This document shows, piece after piece, positions 48,411-56,641 of a stretch of 64,000 nucleotides of DNA; position 1 is the first letter of the stretch; the number at the start of each line of letters is the position of its first letter. A program made the translations under genes and the position numbers. This DNA comes from Streptomyces sp. NBC_00483. Its GTDB lineage: Bacteria; Actinomycetota; Actinomycetes; Streptomycetales; Streptomycetaceae. The DNA lies in assembly GCF_036013745.1 (NCBI RefSeq), contig NZ_CP107880.1, positions 4,154,001-4,218,000 on the forward strand, in the 5' to 3' direction. The notes below the pieces were generated by a model. It saw nothing but the letters and a program-made list of their open reading frames with translations, had not been told where the DNA came from and ran no database searches.

Positions 48411-48515
48411 GCCTCGCGGGACGCGTCTGACGACGAGGGCGGCGCGCGTGACTTCCGGGTGTACGCGGATCCGGCGGGGCATCCGTTCTGCTTGATCCGG
48501 CCGGAGGCCGACTAG
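48411..48515 (+). pseudogene. In-frame duplicated C-terminal fragment of a VOC gene
   Basis: Directly after the VOC stop, in the same frame, the sequence reads through ASRDAS to DDEGGARDF, then repeats RVYADPAGHPFCL and ends LIRPEAD before a TAG at 48513-48515. The duplicated strand is identical in protein to the one just upstream. It looks like the remains of a second, related gene or a tandem duplication whose first copy acquired a new stop. Confidence 0.75.
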
Positions 48516-48519
48516 GGCG

Positions 48520-49689
48520 TCAGGGTTCGTGGGTGGCGGTCGACGGGCCGCGGCGGTGTTGCGCGGCGCGGGAGACGAACTCCGTGCTGCGCAGCACCCG
48601 TTGGGCGTTGCCCCAGGTGAGCAGGGCGAGGTCGGCGTCGGTCCAGCCGCGGTCCTGGAGTTCCGCGATCAGGGCCGGGTAGCCGGCGACGTCGGTGAGG
48701 TCCTCGGGGCGCGCCTCCCCGGTGTCGTACGTCCCCGACAGGCCGACCGCCTCGGGGCCCGCGAGGCGCCGCACATGGTCGACGTGGTCGGCCACGTCGC
48801 GCAGGGCGGGGCCCGTACGGTCCGCGGAGCACGGCACCAGGCACAGTCCCCCGCCCTCGCCGAGTGCGGCGAGGAGGTCGTCCGGGGCGTTGTCGGGGTG
48901 GTGGTTCAGGGCGTGGGCACCGGAGCGTGTCAGGGCGACCGGGGCCTTGGAGACGGCGAGGACGCGGGTGGCGGTCGCGGCGGAGGCGCCGGTGAGGTCG
49001 ATGAGCATGCCGAGCCGGTTCATCTCCCGTACGACCTCTTCGCCGAACCGGGTCAGGCCGGCGTCCGACGCCCATGACGTGCCGCTCAGCGTGAGGGCGC
49101 GCAGGCCGAGGGCGTGCAGGGAGCGCAGCGTGCCGAGCGAGTCCGCCGCCGCCATGGCCGGGGCCGGGCCGATGAGGACGGCGATACGGCCGTGGGCGCG
49201 GGCGTCGGCGGTGTCCGAGGCGGAGCGGGAGAGGCGGAGGTCCTCCGGGTGGCGGGCGACGACGTTGGTGATCAGGTCGATCTGCTCCAGCGTCGTGGCG
49301 ACCGGGGCGTCCGGGGCTACGTGGGGTGCCCACAGCTGCGCGCCGGTGCCGCCTGCGCGCAGCCTCGGCAGATCGGCCTCCACGGCACTCTCGCCCAGCT
49401 CCAGGTCGTACCAGGGCAGAGTCCGCAGGACCTGCGGGAGACCGCAGTATCCGTCGGCCACGGGGTGGCGGGTGAGGAGGTCGTGGGGTGGGGTGGGGTC
49501 CGCGGGGGTCGGGGCCGCCGGTGTGGGATCGGCGGGGGTTGGGGCGTTGCCCGTGTTGCCCGTGTTGCCCGCGTCGGCCGGGGCGTGGCCTGCGGGCGTG
49601 GGTCTTGCGAGGTCGGCGGTGGCGGGCCTCGCGGCTTCCAGGTCGCCTGCCTCGGCGGGGGCGGTGAGTTCGTCCTGTAGGTCTGCCAT
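48520..49689 (-). CDS. Membrane-dipeptidase-like protein lacking metal ligands (probable pseudoenzyme)
   Basis: A 389-residue protein homologous along its length (~75-370) to the zinc dipeptidase encoded just upstream. The metal-binding residues are lost: where the active paralogue has DGHNDLP this one has DGYCGLP; VDLSHVA is IDLTGAS; FSHSSSR is LTRSGAH; GGDYDGT is SGTYDTG. The fold-type residues around these positions are kept. The N-terminal ~70 residues are a low-complexity Ala/Pro/Thr/Asn region. GGAG lies 8 bp before the ATG at 49689. A role other than hydrolysis is likely. Confidence 0.8.
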   Translation of the reverse strand: MADLQDELTAPAEAGDLEAARPATADLARPTPAGHAPADAGNTGNTGNAPTPADPTPAAPTPADPTPPHDLLTRHPVADGYCGLPQVLRTLPWYDLELGESAVEADLPRLRAGGTGAQLWAPHVAPDAPVATTLEQIDLITNVVARHPEDLRLSRSASDTADARAHGRIAVLIGPAPAMAAADSLGTLRSLHALGLRALTLSGTSWASDAGLTRFGEEVVREMNRLGMLIDLTGASAATATRVLAVSKAPVALTRSGAHALNHHPDNAPDDLLAALGEGGGLCLVPCSADRTGPALRDVADHVDHVRRLAGPEAVGLSGTYDTGEARPEDLTDVAGYPALIAELQDRGWTDADLALLTWGNAQRVLRSTEFVSRAAQHRRGPSTATHEP

Positions 49690-50491
49690 GGCAGGGCTCC
49701 GGACGTCGGTGGGACAGTCGTTCGGACCACCGTTGCACGGGGTGCGGGCGGGGTCTCGGTGAGCGGTGCCGTTCGGGTGGGCGGGGGTGTGGTTGGGCGG
49801 GGCCGGGGGTCTCTGGTCCGGGGAGCCGGGGTCCCGACCTGCGTACTCGTGCGCGGCACCGGGCCCCGACCTGCGTACTCGTGCGCGGCACCGGGGCCCC
49901 GAGCTTTGCCGGGGGCGGCACCCCACGCCATCCGCACGATCCGCTGCACCACCCCGCGGAGGGGGTGGGTGGGAGATAGGCGGGGCGGCGGCCCAACGGG
50001 CCCCGGCGCCGGACGCGTCGCGGCGCCCGCCGCAACAGCCGCGCGGCGGCGGGGTTCGAAGCGTTGCGGGACGGCGCCGGAGGCGATGGGCGCGGGGCGC
50101 CGGGGGCGGACGTGCCCACCCTGCCGTCCGATGGGGTCGCACCTGCCGGAGCCGGTCGGAAAGCTTGGGAAAGGCAGATTGCCCAAGGCGTGGCAGGCCC
50201 TGCCGTCTCGGGTGGGGAAGTCACGTCCGGCGGCGGACTACCCGATGCGGGGCGGCAGTCGACGCCATGGACTGGGGCTGAACCATGCCGGTGGCTGCTC
50301 GTCCGAGGCAGGGGCGGCGGGGCTGGGGCTGGGGGCGTAGCCCCAGGGCTCAACCCCGGCGCAGGCAGCGCGAATCAGCGCCGGGAAGCGCCCAACCGCA
50401 GCCCCCGGAGGGGGCGGGTGGTGGGAGGTGGGCGAGGCAAGCCGAGCGAGCCGGGGGCACCGCAACCACCCCACCCGGTCCGAGCCGCCCG
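49690..50491. other. 802-bp non-coding gap between dipeptidase paralogues
   Basis: Frames are open on both strands because of extreme G+C content, but none shows a recognisable protein. It contains a 31-bp tandem duplication (49833-49863 and 49865-49895, period 32), and a diverged relative of the GC-rich repeat around 50320-50365 (GGGCGTAGCCCCAGGGCTCA). GCGCGGCACCGGGG occurs here and again near 55430. I see no gene. Confidence 0.6.
49833..49895. repeat. 31-bp tandem direct repeat (period 32)
   Basis: Two identical copies of a unit beginning CCCGACCTGCGTACTCGTGC, at 49833-49863 and 49865-49895. It is non-coding. Confidence 0.9.
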
Positions 50492-51691
50492 CTACCCGTC
50501 CAGCTGCGACAGCGTCGCGTTCGACGGGCCCCTGCGGGACCGGAGGTCGGCCGCAACCGACTCCGCGTCACCCAGCACCCGCACCGCGTTGCGCCACGTC
50601 AGCTTGGAGAGGTCGTCGCGGGACCAGCCCCGGTCGACCAGCTCCGCGATGAGGTTCGGGTAGCCGGAGACGTCGTCGAGGCCGTCCGGTGTGAACGCCG
50701 TGCCGTCGTAGTCGCCGCCGATGCCGATGTGGTCGACGCCGGCCACTTCGCGCATGTGGTCGAGGTGGTCCGCCACCGTGGACACCGTGGCCACCGGCCG
50801 CGGGCGCGCCTCCTCGAAGGCGCGGTGCAGCTTCATCGCCTCCGGGGACGTGTCCAGGTGGTGGAAGCCGTGGGAGCGGAGGTTGTCGTCCGCGGCCGCG
50901 GTCCAGTCGACGGCCGCCTGCAGCACGAACTTGGGGACGAAGGTGGCCATGGCCACTCCCCCGTTCCCCGCCAACCGCTCCAGTACGTCGTCAGGGATGT
51001 TGCGGGGGTGGTCGCACACCGCCCGCGACGAGGAGTGGGAGAAGATCACGGGTGCCTCGGACACGTCCAGCGCCGCGCGCATCGTCGTCGCCGCGACGTG
51101 CGAGAGGTCGACCAGCATGCCCTCGCGGTTCATCTCGCGGACCACCTCGCGGCCGAAGGCCGAGAGGCCGCCGACGCCGGGCTCGTCCGTCGCCGAGTCC
51201 GCCCACGCGATGTTGTCGTTGTGCGTGAGTGTCATGTAGCGGACGCCCAGCGCGTACAACGCCCGTAGCGTGGCAAGGGAGTTGTTGATGGAGTGGCCGC
51301 CCTCGGCGCCCTTGAGCGAGGCGATGCGACCCTCGGTCCGCGCCGCTTCCATGTCGGCCGCGGTCCGCGCCTCGCGCAACTCACCCGCGTACCGGGCGAT
51401 CAACTGGTCGACGCAGTCGATCTGTTCGAGCGTGGCGCTGACCGCCGCGTCGCCCGACAGGTCCGTACGGACGTACACGGACCAGAACTGCGCGCCGACG
51501 CCGCCGGCTTTCAACCGGCCCAGGTCCGTGTGGAGATGGGCGCTCTGGTCGGTGGCGATGTCGCGCGCGTCGATGTCGTACGTGACCTGCTCGCGCAGCG
51601 CCCACGGCAGGTCGTTGTGCCCGTCGACGACCGGGAACTCGGCGAGCAGCGAGCGGGCTTCCTCAAGAGGGGTACTCATGCGCGCGCTCAC
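50492..51691 (-). CDS. Membrane dipeptidase (renal dipeptidase family)
   Basis: A 399-residue zinc-dependent dipeptidase of the amidohydrolase superfamily (peptidase family M19). Metal ligands are intact: HxD in VDGHNDLPW, bridging Glu region in [10 protein letters not shown], His in VDLSHVA and FSHSSSR, Asp in GGDYDGT. The GTG start overlaps the purE stop (GTGA, 51688-51691), so it is translationally coupled to purE; an ATG at 51679 is also possible. It may recycle dipeptides; the link with purine synthesis is positional only. Confidence 0.93.
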   Translation of the reverse strand: MSARMSTPLEEARSLLAEFPVVDGHNDLPWALREQVTYDIDARDIATDQSAHLHTDLGRLKAGGVGAQFWSVYVRTDLSGDAAVSATLEQIDCVDQLIARYAGELREARTAADMEAARTEGRIASLKGAEGGHSINNSLATLRALYALGVRYMTLTHNDNIAWADSATDEPGVGGLSAFGREVVREMNREGMLVDLSHVAATTMRAALDVSEAPVIFSHSSSRAVCDHPRNIPDDVLERLAGNGGVAMATFVPKFVLQAAVDWTAAADDNLRSHGFHHLDTSPEAMKLHRAFEEARPRPVATVSTVADHLDHMREVAGVDHIGIGGDYDGTAFTPDGLDDVSGYPNLIAELVDRGWSRDDLSKLTWRNAVRVLGDAESVAADLRSRRGPSNATLSQLDG

Positions 51692-52230
51692 TTCCCGAAG
51701 CCGAAGCCCGTGCCCGAGCCCTCGACCTTGGCCCGCAGCCGCTTGCCCTTCTCGGTCGCCTGGTCGTTGAGCTCCTGCTGGAAGTCCCGCATGCGGCCGA
51801 GGAGTTCCTCGTCGTGGGCGGCTAGGATGCGGGCCGCGAGCAGGCCCGCGTTGCGCGCGCCGCCGACCGAGACCGTGGCGACGGGGACGCCCGCCGGCAT
51901 CTGCACGATGGACAGCAGGGAGTCCATGCCGTCGAGGTACTTCAGCGGGACCGGCACGCCGATCACCGGCAGCGGCGTCACCGACGCCAGCATGCCGGGC
52001 AGGTGGGCCGCACCGCCCGCGCCCGCGATGATCGCCTTGAGGCCGCGCTCGGCGGCCTGCTCCCCGTACGAGATCATCTCGTGCGGCATCCGGTGCGCGG
52101 AGACGACGTCGACCTCGTAGGGGATCTCGAACTCGTCGAGGGCCTTCGCCGCGGCCTCCATGACGGGCCAGTCGGAGTCCGAGCCCATGACGATGCCGAC
52201 GACGGGGGACGTGCGGGTCGTGCTGCTCAT
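51688..52230 (-). CDS. purE: N5-carboxyaminoimidazole ribonucleotide mutase
   Basis: A 180-residue PurE, class I, shifting the carboxylate of N5-CAIR to CAIR in purine synthesis. Family motifs: [35 protein letters not shown]. The ATG overlaps the purK stop (ATGA, 52227-52230), so the order purK-purE-dipeptidase forms one coupled operon. Confidence 0.97.
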   Translation of the reverse strand: MSSTTRTSPVVGIVMGSDSDWPVMEAAAKALDEFEIPYEVDVVSAHRMPHEMISYGEQAAERGLKAIIAGAGGAAHLPGMLASVTPLPVIGVPVPLKYLDGMDSLLSIVQMPAGVPVATVSVGGARNAGLLAARILAAHDEELLGRMRDFQQELNDQATEKGKRLRAKVEGSGTGFGFGK

Positions 52231-53366
52231 TCGGTGATCGTGCCCCTCAGGTAGCCGGCTGCGTGACGGGCGCGGTCCAACACGTCGTCCAGGTCGTCGC
52301 CGTAGGTGTTGACGTGACCGACCTTGCGGCCGGGCTTCACGTCCTTGCCGTACATGTGGATCTTGAGCTGCGGGTCGCGGGCCATGCAGTGCAGATACGC
52401 GCTGTACATGTCCGGGTAGTCGCCGCCCAGGACGTTGCACATGACCGTCCATGTCGCGCGCGGGCGCGGGTCGCCGAGCGGCAGATCGAGGACGGCGCGC
52501 ACGTGGTTCGCGAACTGGGACGTCACCGCCCCGTCCATCGTCCAGTGGCCGGAATTGTGCGGGCGCATCGCGAGTTCGTTGACCAGGATGCGGCCGTCGC
52601 GGGTCTCGAAGAGCTCGACCGCGAGGTGGCCGACCACGCCGAGCTCCTGCGCGACGCGCAGCGCCAGCTCCTGCGCCTCGCCGGCGAGGGACTCGTCGAG
52701 CTCGGGGGCCGGCGCGATCACCGTGTCGCAGACGCCGTCGACCTGCTGGGACTCGACGACCGGGTACGCGACCGCCTGGCCGTGCGGGGAGCGGACGACG
52801 TTGGCCGCCAGCTCCCGTACGAAGTCGACCTTCTCCTCGGCGAGGACCGGCACGCCCGCCTTGAACGGGTCGGCGGCGTCGGCCTCGGAGCGTACGAACC
52901 ACACGCCCTTGCCGTCGTAGCCGCCGCGCACCGTCTTGAGGATGACGGGGAAACCCTCGCCCTCCTCGGCGAACGCGACCGCATCGGCCGGGTCCCGCAC
53001 GATGCGGTGGCGCGGGCACGGCACGTCGAGCGACGTGAGCTTCGCGCGCATCTCGCCCTTGTCCTGGGCGTACAGCAGCGCGTCGGGCCCCGGTCGGACG
53101 GGGATGCCGTCCGCCTCCAGGGCCCGTAGGTGCTCTGTCGGTACGTGCTCGTGATCGAAGGTGATCACGTCACAGCCCCGCGCGAACTCGCGCAGCGTGT
53201 CCAGGTCGCGGTAGTCGCCGACGACGACATCACCGACGACCTGCGCCGCGGAATCCTGCGGGGTGTCACTGAGGAGCTTGAACCTGATGCCGAGCGGGAT
53301 GCCTGCCTCGTGTGTCATACGAGCGAGCTGTCCACCGCCGACCATGCCGACTACGGGGAACGTCAC
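52227..53366 (-). CDS. purK: N5-carboxyaminoimidazole ribonucleotide synthase
   Basis: A 379-residue ATP-grasp enzyme making N5-CAIR from AIR, bicarbonate and ATP. N-terminal [12 protein letters not shown], central ATP-grasp motifs ([42 protein letters not shown]). GTG at 53366 is chosen because it gives the conserved [12 protein letters not shown] start; there is no clear ribosome-binding site, suggesting a short or absent leader. Divergent from the GtrA gene. Confidence 0.96.
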   Translation of the reverse strand: MTFPVVGMVGGGQLARMTHEAGIPLGIRFKLLSDTPQDSAAQVVGDVVVGDYRDLDTLREFARGCDVITFDHEHVPTEHLRALEADGIPVRPGPDALLYAQDKGEMRAKLTSLDVPCPRHRIVRDPADAVAFAEEGEGFPVILKTVRGGYDGKGVWFVRSEADAADPFKAGVPVLAEEKVDFVRELAANVVRSPHGQAVAYPVVESQQVDGVCDTVIAPAPELDESLAGEAQELALRVAQELGVVGHLAVELFETRDGRILVNELAMRPHNSGHWTMDGAVTSQFANHVRAVLDLPLGDPRPRATWTVMCNVLGGDYPDMYSAYLHCMARDPQLKIHMYGKDVKPGRKVGHVNTYGDDLDDVLDRARHAAGYLRGTITE

Positions 53367-53501
53367 CGGTCCAGGGTATCGGCCATTTGACCGGATCTCG
53401 TACGCACCTCGTCCTGTAGGAAAGGACAAGGAAGGGGCGAGGTACGGCCATCGTCACCGTCCCCCGACGTCCGGGAGGGGCCCCGGTTAGCATGGCTGGG
53501 T

Positions 53502-53513
53502 CGGTCATGACCG
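53502..53513 (+). promoter_or_regulatory. Perfect 12-bp palindrome upstream of GtrA gene
   Basis: CGGTCATGACCG, 46 bp before the GtrA ATG and just after a -10-like TAGCAT (53488-53493). Possible operator downstream of the transcription start. Confidence 0.35.
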
Positions 53514-53559
53514 GACGGACCGGCCCAGATCAGGAAACCACGGGGGCTGAGGCGACTAC

Positions 53560-54084
53560 ATGGGTATCACCGGACGTACCGGCCGCATCGGCGCACTGCG
53601 ACAGCGGCTCGCGGGCGTGGCCCGTGAGGTCGCGAAGTTCGGTGTCGTCGGCGCCCTGGGCGTCCTCGTGAACTTCGCCGTCTTCAACCTCATGCGGCAC
53701 AGCACCGACCTCCAGGTGGTGCGGGCCAGCGTGATCGCGACGGTCGTCGCCATCGCCTTCAACTACGTGGGGTTCCGCTACTTCACGTACCGCGACCGCG
53801 ACAAGAGCGGGCGGACCAAGGAACTCACGCTGTTCCTGCTGTTCAGCGCGGCGGGCCTGATCATCGAGAACGGTGTCCTGTACGCGGCGACGTACGGGTT
53901 CGGCTGGAACAGCTCGTTGCAGAGCAACATCTTCAAGTTCCTCGGCATGGGGCTCGCGACCCTGTTCCGGTTCTGGTCGTATCGGACGTGGGTGTTCAAG
54001 ACGCTGCCCGCGAGGGAGGCCGTGGCCAGCGCGGAATCGTTCCTTGGCGAGTCGCCCGCGCCGCCGGTGCAGCGCGTGAAGTGA
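53560..54084 (+). CDS. GtrA-family membrane protein
   Basis: A 174-residue protein with four hydrophobic helices (about 30-50, 60-80, 95-115, 125-145) and the GtrA signature AKFGVVGALGVLVNFAVFNL and NYVGFRYFTYR. GtrA proteins are thought to flip or hold polyprenyl-phosphate-linked sugars for surface glycosylation. GAGG lies upstream of the ATG. It converges with the histidine kinase gene. Confidence 0.88.
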   Translation: MGITGRTGRIGALRQRLAGVAREVAKFGVVGALGVLVNFAVFNLMRHSTDLQVVRASVIATVVAIAFNYVGFRYFTYRDRDKSGRTKELTLFLLFSAAGLIIENGVLYAATYGFGWNSSLQSNIFKFLGMGLATLFRFWSYRTWVFKTLPAREAVASAESFLGESPAPPVQRVK

Positions 54085-54113
54085 CCGCGGCTGCCTGATC
54101 CAGTGACCGCTCT

Positions 54114-54140
54114 CTGATCCACCTGATCTACCTGATCATC
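54114..54140. repeat. Three 9-bp imperfect repeats at the kinase 3' end
   Basis: CTGATC followed by three variable bases occurs at 54114, 54123 and 54132. The kinase stop (54128-54130) lies in the middle copy. Confidence 0.75.
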
Positions 54141-55408
54141 TGGCCCTCGTCCTCGGCCTCGCCCGACGCCTTCTTCAGTGGCGTACGGGAGAGGAACAGG
54201 CCGAAGACCGGCGGGGTGGTCTGGAGCATTTCGAGGCGGCCGCCGTCGGCCTCCGCCAGGTCGCGGGCGACGGCGAGGCCGATGCCCGTCGAATTCCGGC
54301 CACTGATGGTCCGCTCGAAGATCCGCGAGCCCAGCTCCGGCGGGACACCGGGGCCCTCGTCCGTGACCTCGACGATGGCCTGGCTGCCGGTGACGCGGGT
54401 ACGGAGGGCGACCGTGCCGCCACCGTGCATCAGCGAGTTCTCGATCAGCGCGGCGAGCACCTGGGCCACCGCGCCCGGGGTGCCGACCGCCGTGAGGTGG
54501 CGCTTGCCGGAGGAGACGATCGCGCGTCCGGCGCTGCGGTAGGCGGGCCGCCACTCCTCCAGCTGCTGCTTGATCACCTCGTCCAGGTCGAAGGGGACGG
54601 CGGATCCGGTGCGCGGGTCACGGGAGTTGGTGAGCAGCCGCTCGACGACGTCGGTGAGCCGCTCGACCTGCGCGAGCGCGATCGTCGCCTCCTCCTTCAC
54701 CTCGTCGAGGTCCTCGGTCATGGTGATCTCCTCCAGGCGCATGGAGAGCGCCGTGAGGGGCGTACGCAGCTGGTGCGAGGCGTCGGCCGCGAGGCGCCGC
54801 TCGGCCGTCAGCATGCGGGCGATGCGCTCGGCCGAGCCGTCGAGGACGTCGGCGACGCGGTCCAGCTCCGGGACGCCGTAGCGCTTGTGCCGGGGGCGCG
54901 GGTCGCCGGACCCGAGGCGTTCCGCCGTTGAGGCGAGGTCGGTGAGCGGGGACGCGAGGCGGTTCGCCTGGCGTACGGCGAGCAGCACGGCGGCGACGAT
55001 CGCGAGGAGGGCCACGCCCGCGATGATCAGGAGCGTGCGGCCGACCTCCGTGGTGACGGCCGAGCGGGCCTCCTCGACGGTGACCTTCTCGCCCTGCTCG
55101 CCCGTCGCCGTGTAGGAGATGACCTCGCCTACGGGTTCCGTGCCGATGGTGAGCGGCTGGCGGCCGGGCATGTCGATCTCGGCGTAGCGCTCCCCTGCGA
55201 CCTGGTCCTTGAGGATGCTGCCGGTGATCTGTTCCTCGCTGAGGATTCTGCTGTCCACGATGGAGGCGAGGCGGACGGCCTCCGACTCCACGCGTTCCTG
55301 GGCGCTGTTGGTGATGGTTCGGGTCTCCACGATGACCAGGGAGACGCCGAAGACGGCGATCACGACCAGGACGACGGCGAGGGTGGAGTTGATCAGGCGG
55401 CGGCGCAT
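54128..55408 (-). CDS. Two-component sensor histidine kinase
   Basis: A 426-residue membrane kinase: helix at ~8-28, ~95-residue extracytoplasmic sensor, helix at ~124-146, HAMP to ~200, phosphoacceptor His212 in SHQLRTPL, and an HATPase domain (~300-410: LIENSLMHGGG, DEGPGVPPEL, GIGLAVARDL). It pairs with the response regulator encoded just upstream. No good ribosome-binding site is present, and a GC-rich repeat copy lies between the two genes. Confidence 0.93.
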   Translation of the reverse strand: MRRRLINSTLAVVLVVIAVFGVSLVIVETRTITNSAQERVESEAVRLASIVDSRILSEEQITGSILKDQVAGERYAEIDMPGRQPLTIGTEPVGEVISYTATGEQGEKVTVEEARSAVTTEVGRTLLIIAGVALLAIVAAVLLAVRQANRLASPLTDLASTAERLGSGDPRPRHKRYGVPELDRVADVLDGSAERIARMLTAERRLAADASHQLRTPLTALSMRLEEITMTEDLDEVKEEATIALAQVERLTDVVERLLTNSRDPRTGSAVPFDLDEVIKQQLEEWRPAYRSAGRAIVSSGKRHLTAVGTPGAVAQVLAALIENSLMHGGGTVALRTRVTGSQAIVEVTDEGPGVPPELGSRIFERTISGRNSTGIGLAVARDLAEADGGRLEMLQTTPPVFGLFLSRTPLKKASGEAEDEGQMIR

Positions 55409-55453
55409 GTTCTTAGTGTCCCGGATTGGTGCGCGGCACCGGGGTTAGGGACT

Positions 55454-55499
55454 CGGGGCTCCGCCCCGGACCCCGCTGCTCAATCGCCGCAGGGGCTTA
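55454..55499 (-). repeat. GC-rich intergenic repeat, copy 4, inside regulator/kinase operon
   Basis: Same sequence as copy 1 (CGGGGCTCCGCCCCGGACCC at its start) but ending GGGGCTTA. It occupies most of the 97-bp gap between the response regulator stop and the kinase start. Confidence 0.85.
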
Positions 55500-55505
55500 T
55501 CCGGA

Positions 55506-56183
55506 TCAGCTTTTCTCGAACCTGAAGCCCACGCCGCGGACCGTTGCGATGTAGCGCGGATTCGCCGCGTCGTCGCCCAGCTTCTTCCGCAGCCACGAGA
55601 TGTGCATGTCGAGTGTCTTGGTCGACGACCACCACGTCGTGTCCCAGACCTCGCGCATCAGCTGGTCGCGGGTGACCACGCGGCCCGCGTCCCGTACGAG
55701 GACCCGCAGGAGGTCGAACTCCTTGGCGGTGAGCTGGAGTTCCTCCTCGCCCATCCACGCGCGGTGCGACTCGACGTCGATCCGGACGCCGTGCGTGGCC
55801 GGGGCCTGGACGGGCTCGGTGGCGCCGCGCCGGAGCAGGGCCCGGACGCGGGCGAGCAGCTCGGCGAGGCGGAAGGGCTTGGTCACGTAGTCGTCGGCGC
55901 CGGCGTCGAGGCCGACGACCGTGTCCACCTCGTCCGCGCGGGCGGTGAGGATCAGGACCGGCACCGTGTGCCCCTCGGCGCGCATTCTGCGGGCCACCTC
56001 GAGGCCGTCCATTCCCGGCAGTCCGAGGTCGAGCACGACGAGGTCGATGCTTCCCTGCAGTCCGGCGTCGAGGGCGGTCGGGCCGTCCTCGCGCACTTCC
56101 ACCTCGTAACCCTCGCGGCGCAGGGCGCGGGCCAGCGGCTCCGAGATGGACGCGTCGTCCTCGGCGAGCAGTACACGGGTCAT
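55506..56183 (-). CDS. Two-component response regulator, OmpR family
   Basis: A 225-residue regulator. The receiver domain (1-~118) has phosphoacceptor Asp52 in VVLDLGLPGMDG, acidic pair at 9-10 and Lys in TKPF; the winged-helix domain (~130-222) contains the KEFDLLRVLV and VRGVGFRFE motifs. The ATG at 56183 gives MTRVLLAEDD; the upstream extension in frame is not family-like. It would control genes in response to the adjacent kinase. Signal unknown. Confidence 0.94.
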   Translation of the reverse strand: MTRVLLAEDDASISEPLARALRREGYEVEVREDGPTALDAGLQGSIDLVVLDLGLPGMDGLEVARRMRAEGHTVPVLILTARADEVDTVVGLDAGADDYVTKPFRLAELLARVRALLRRGATEPVQAPATHGVRIDVESHRAWMGEEELQLTAKEFDLLRVLVRDAGRVVTRDQLMREVWDTTWWSSTKTLDMHISWLRKKLGDDAANPRYIATVRGVGFRFEKS

Positions 56184-56641
56184 GAGGTGATGGTAGTCCG
56201 CGGCGGACGACGCCCGTGGGGTGATCCGCCACTGCGGCTTCCCGTGCCTAACGGAATTTTGGCCTCCGGGCTCGCGCCCTGCGGTGTCCGGGTGCCATCG
56301 TGGGGATGACCTTTGAAACAGCGCCGGTGGTTCCGTGAAGGCCTGTGATCCATCTCTCAAGTCCTTCCATATACCACTGAGTCGTTCGTAAGGTGATTCA
56401 ACGCCTGATGCACTACTGGGGGACCTTTGGAGCGCACTGCGCACCCAAGGTCCCTTTCTTGTGTGAGCTGACGTCAGTCAGCATTTTTAGGAATGACCTG
56501 TGGCCGGGCCCCGCGTGTAAGGAAGCGCGCCGGGGTGTGGATCTCGGGCCCGCCGCATCGGCGGGTTTCGGTGCCGGCCTCCCCCACGCGGGCGCCCGCT
56601 CCCCACGAAGGTGCAGCGTCCCGAGCGAGCAAGGAACCCCC
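56184..56641. other. 458-bp intergenic region with POT transporter leader
   Basis: Lies between the response regulator and the rightward POT gene. The 56330-56500 part is AT-richer than the genes. It includes a hairpin plus T-rich tract (listed separately) about 180 bp before the POT start, implying a long 5' leader. No protein gene is supported. Confidence 0.6.
56420..56460 (+). terminator. Attenuator-like hairpin upstream of POT gene
   Basis: GGGACCTTTGG (56420-56430) pairs with CCAAGGTCCC (56445-56454) with one bulged T; inside it GCGC-ACT-GCGC forms a second stem. TTTCTT follows directly. No rightward gene lies close upstream, so it would act in the transporter's own leader. Confidence 0.6.

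Noticed and set aside
49759..50663. Plus-strand frames between dipeptidase paralogues
   Set aside because: Low-complexity Gly/Arg/Ala translations that include tandem repeats; no start signal or similarity.
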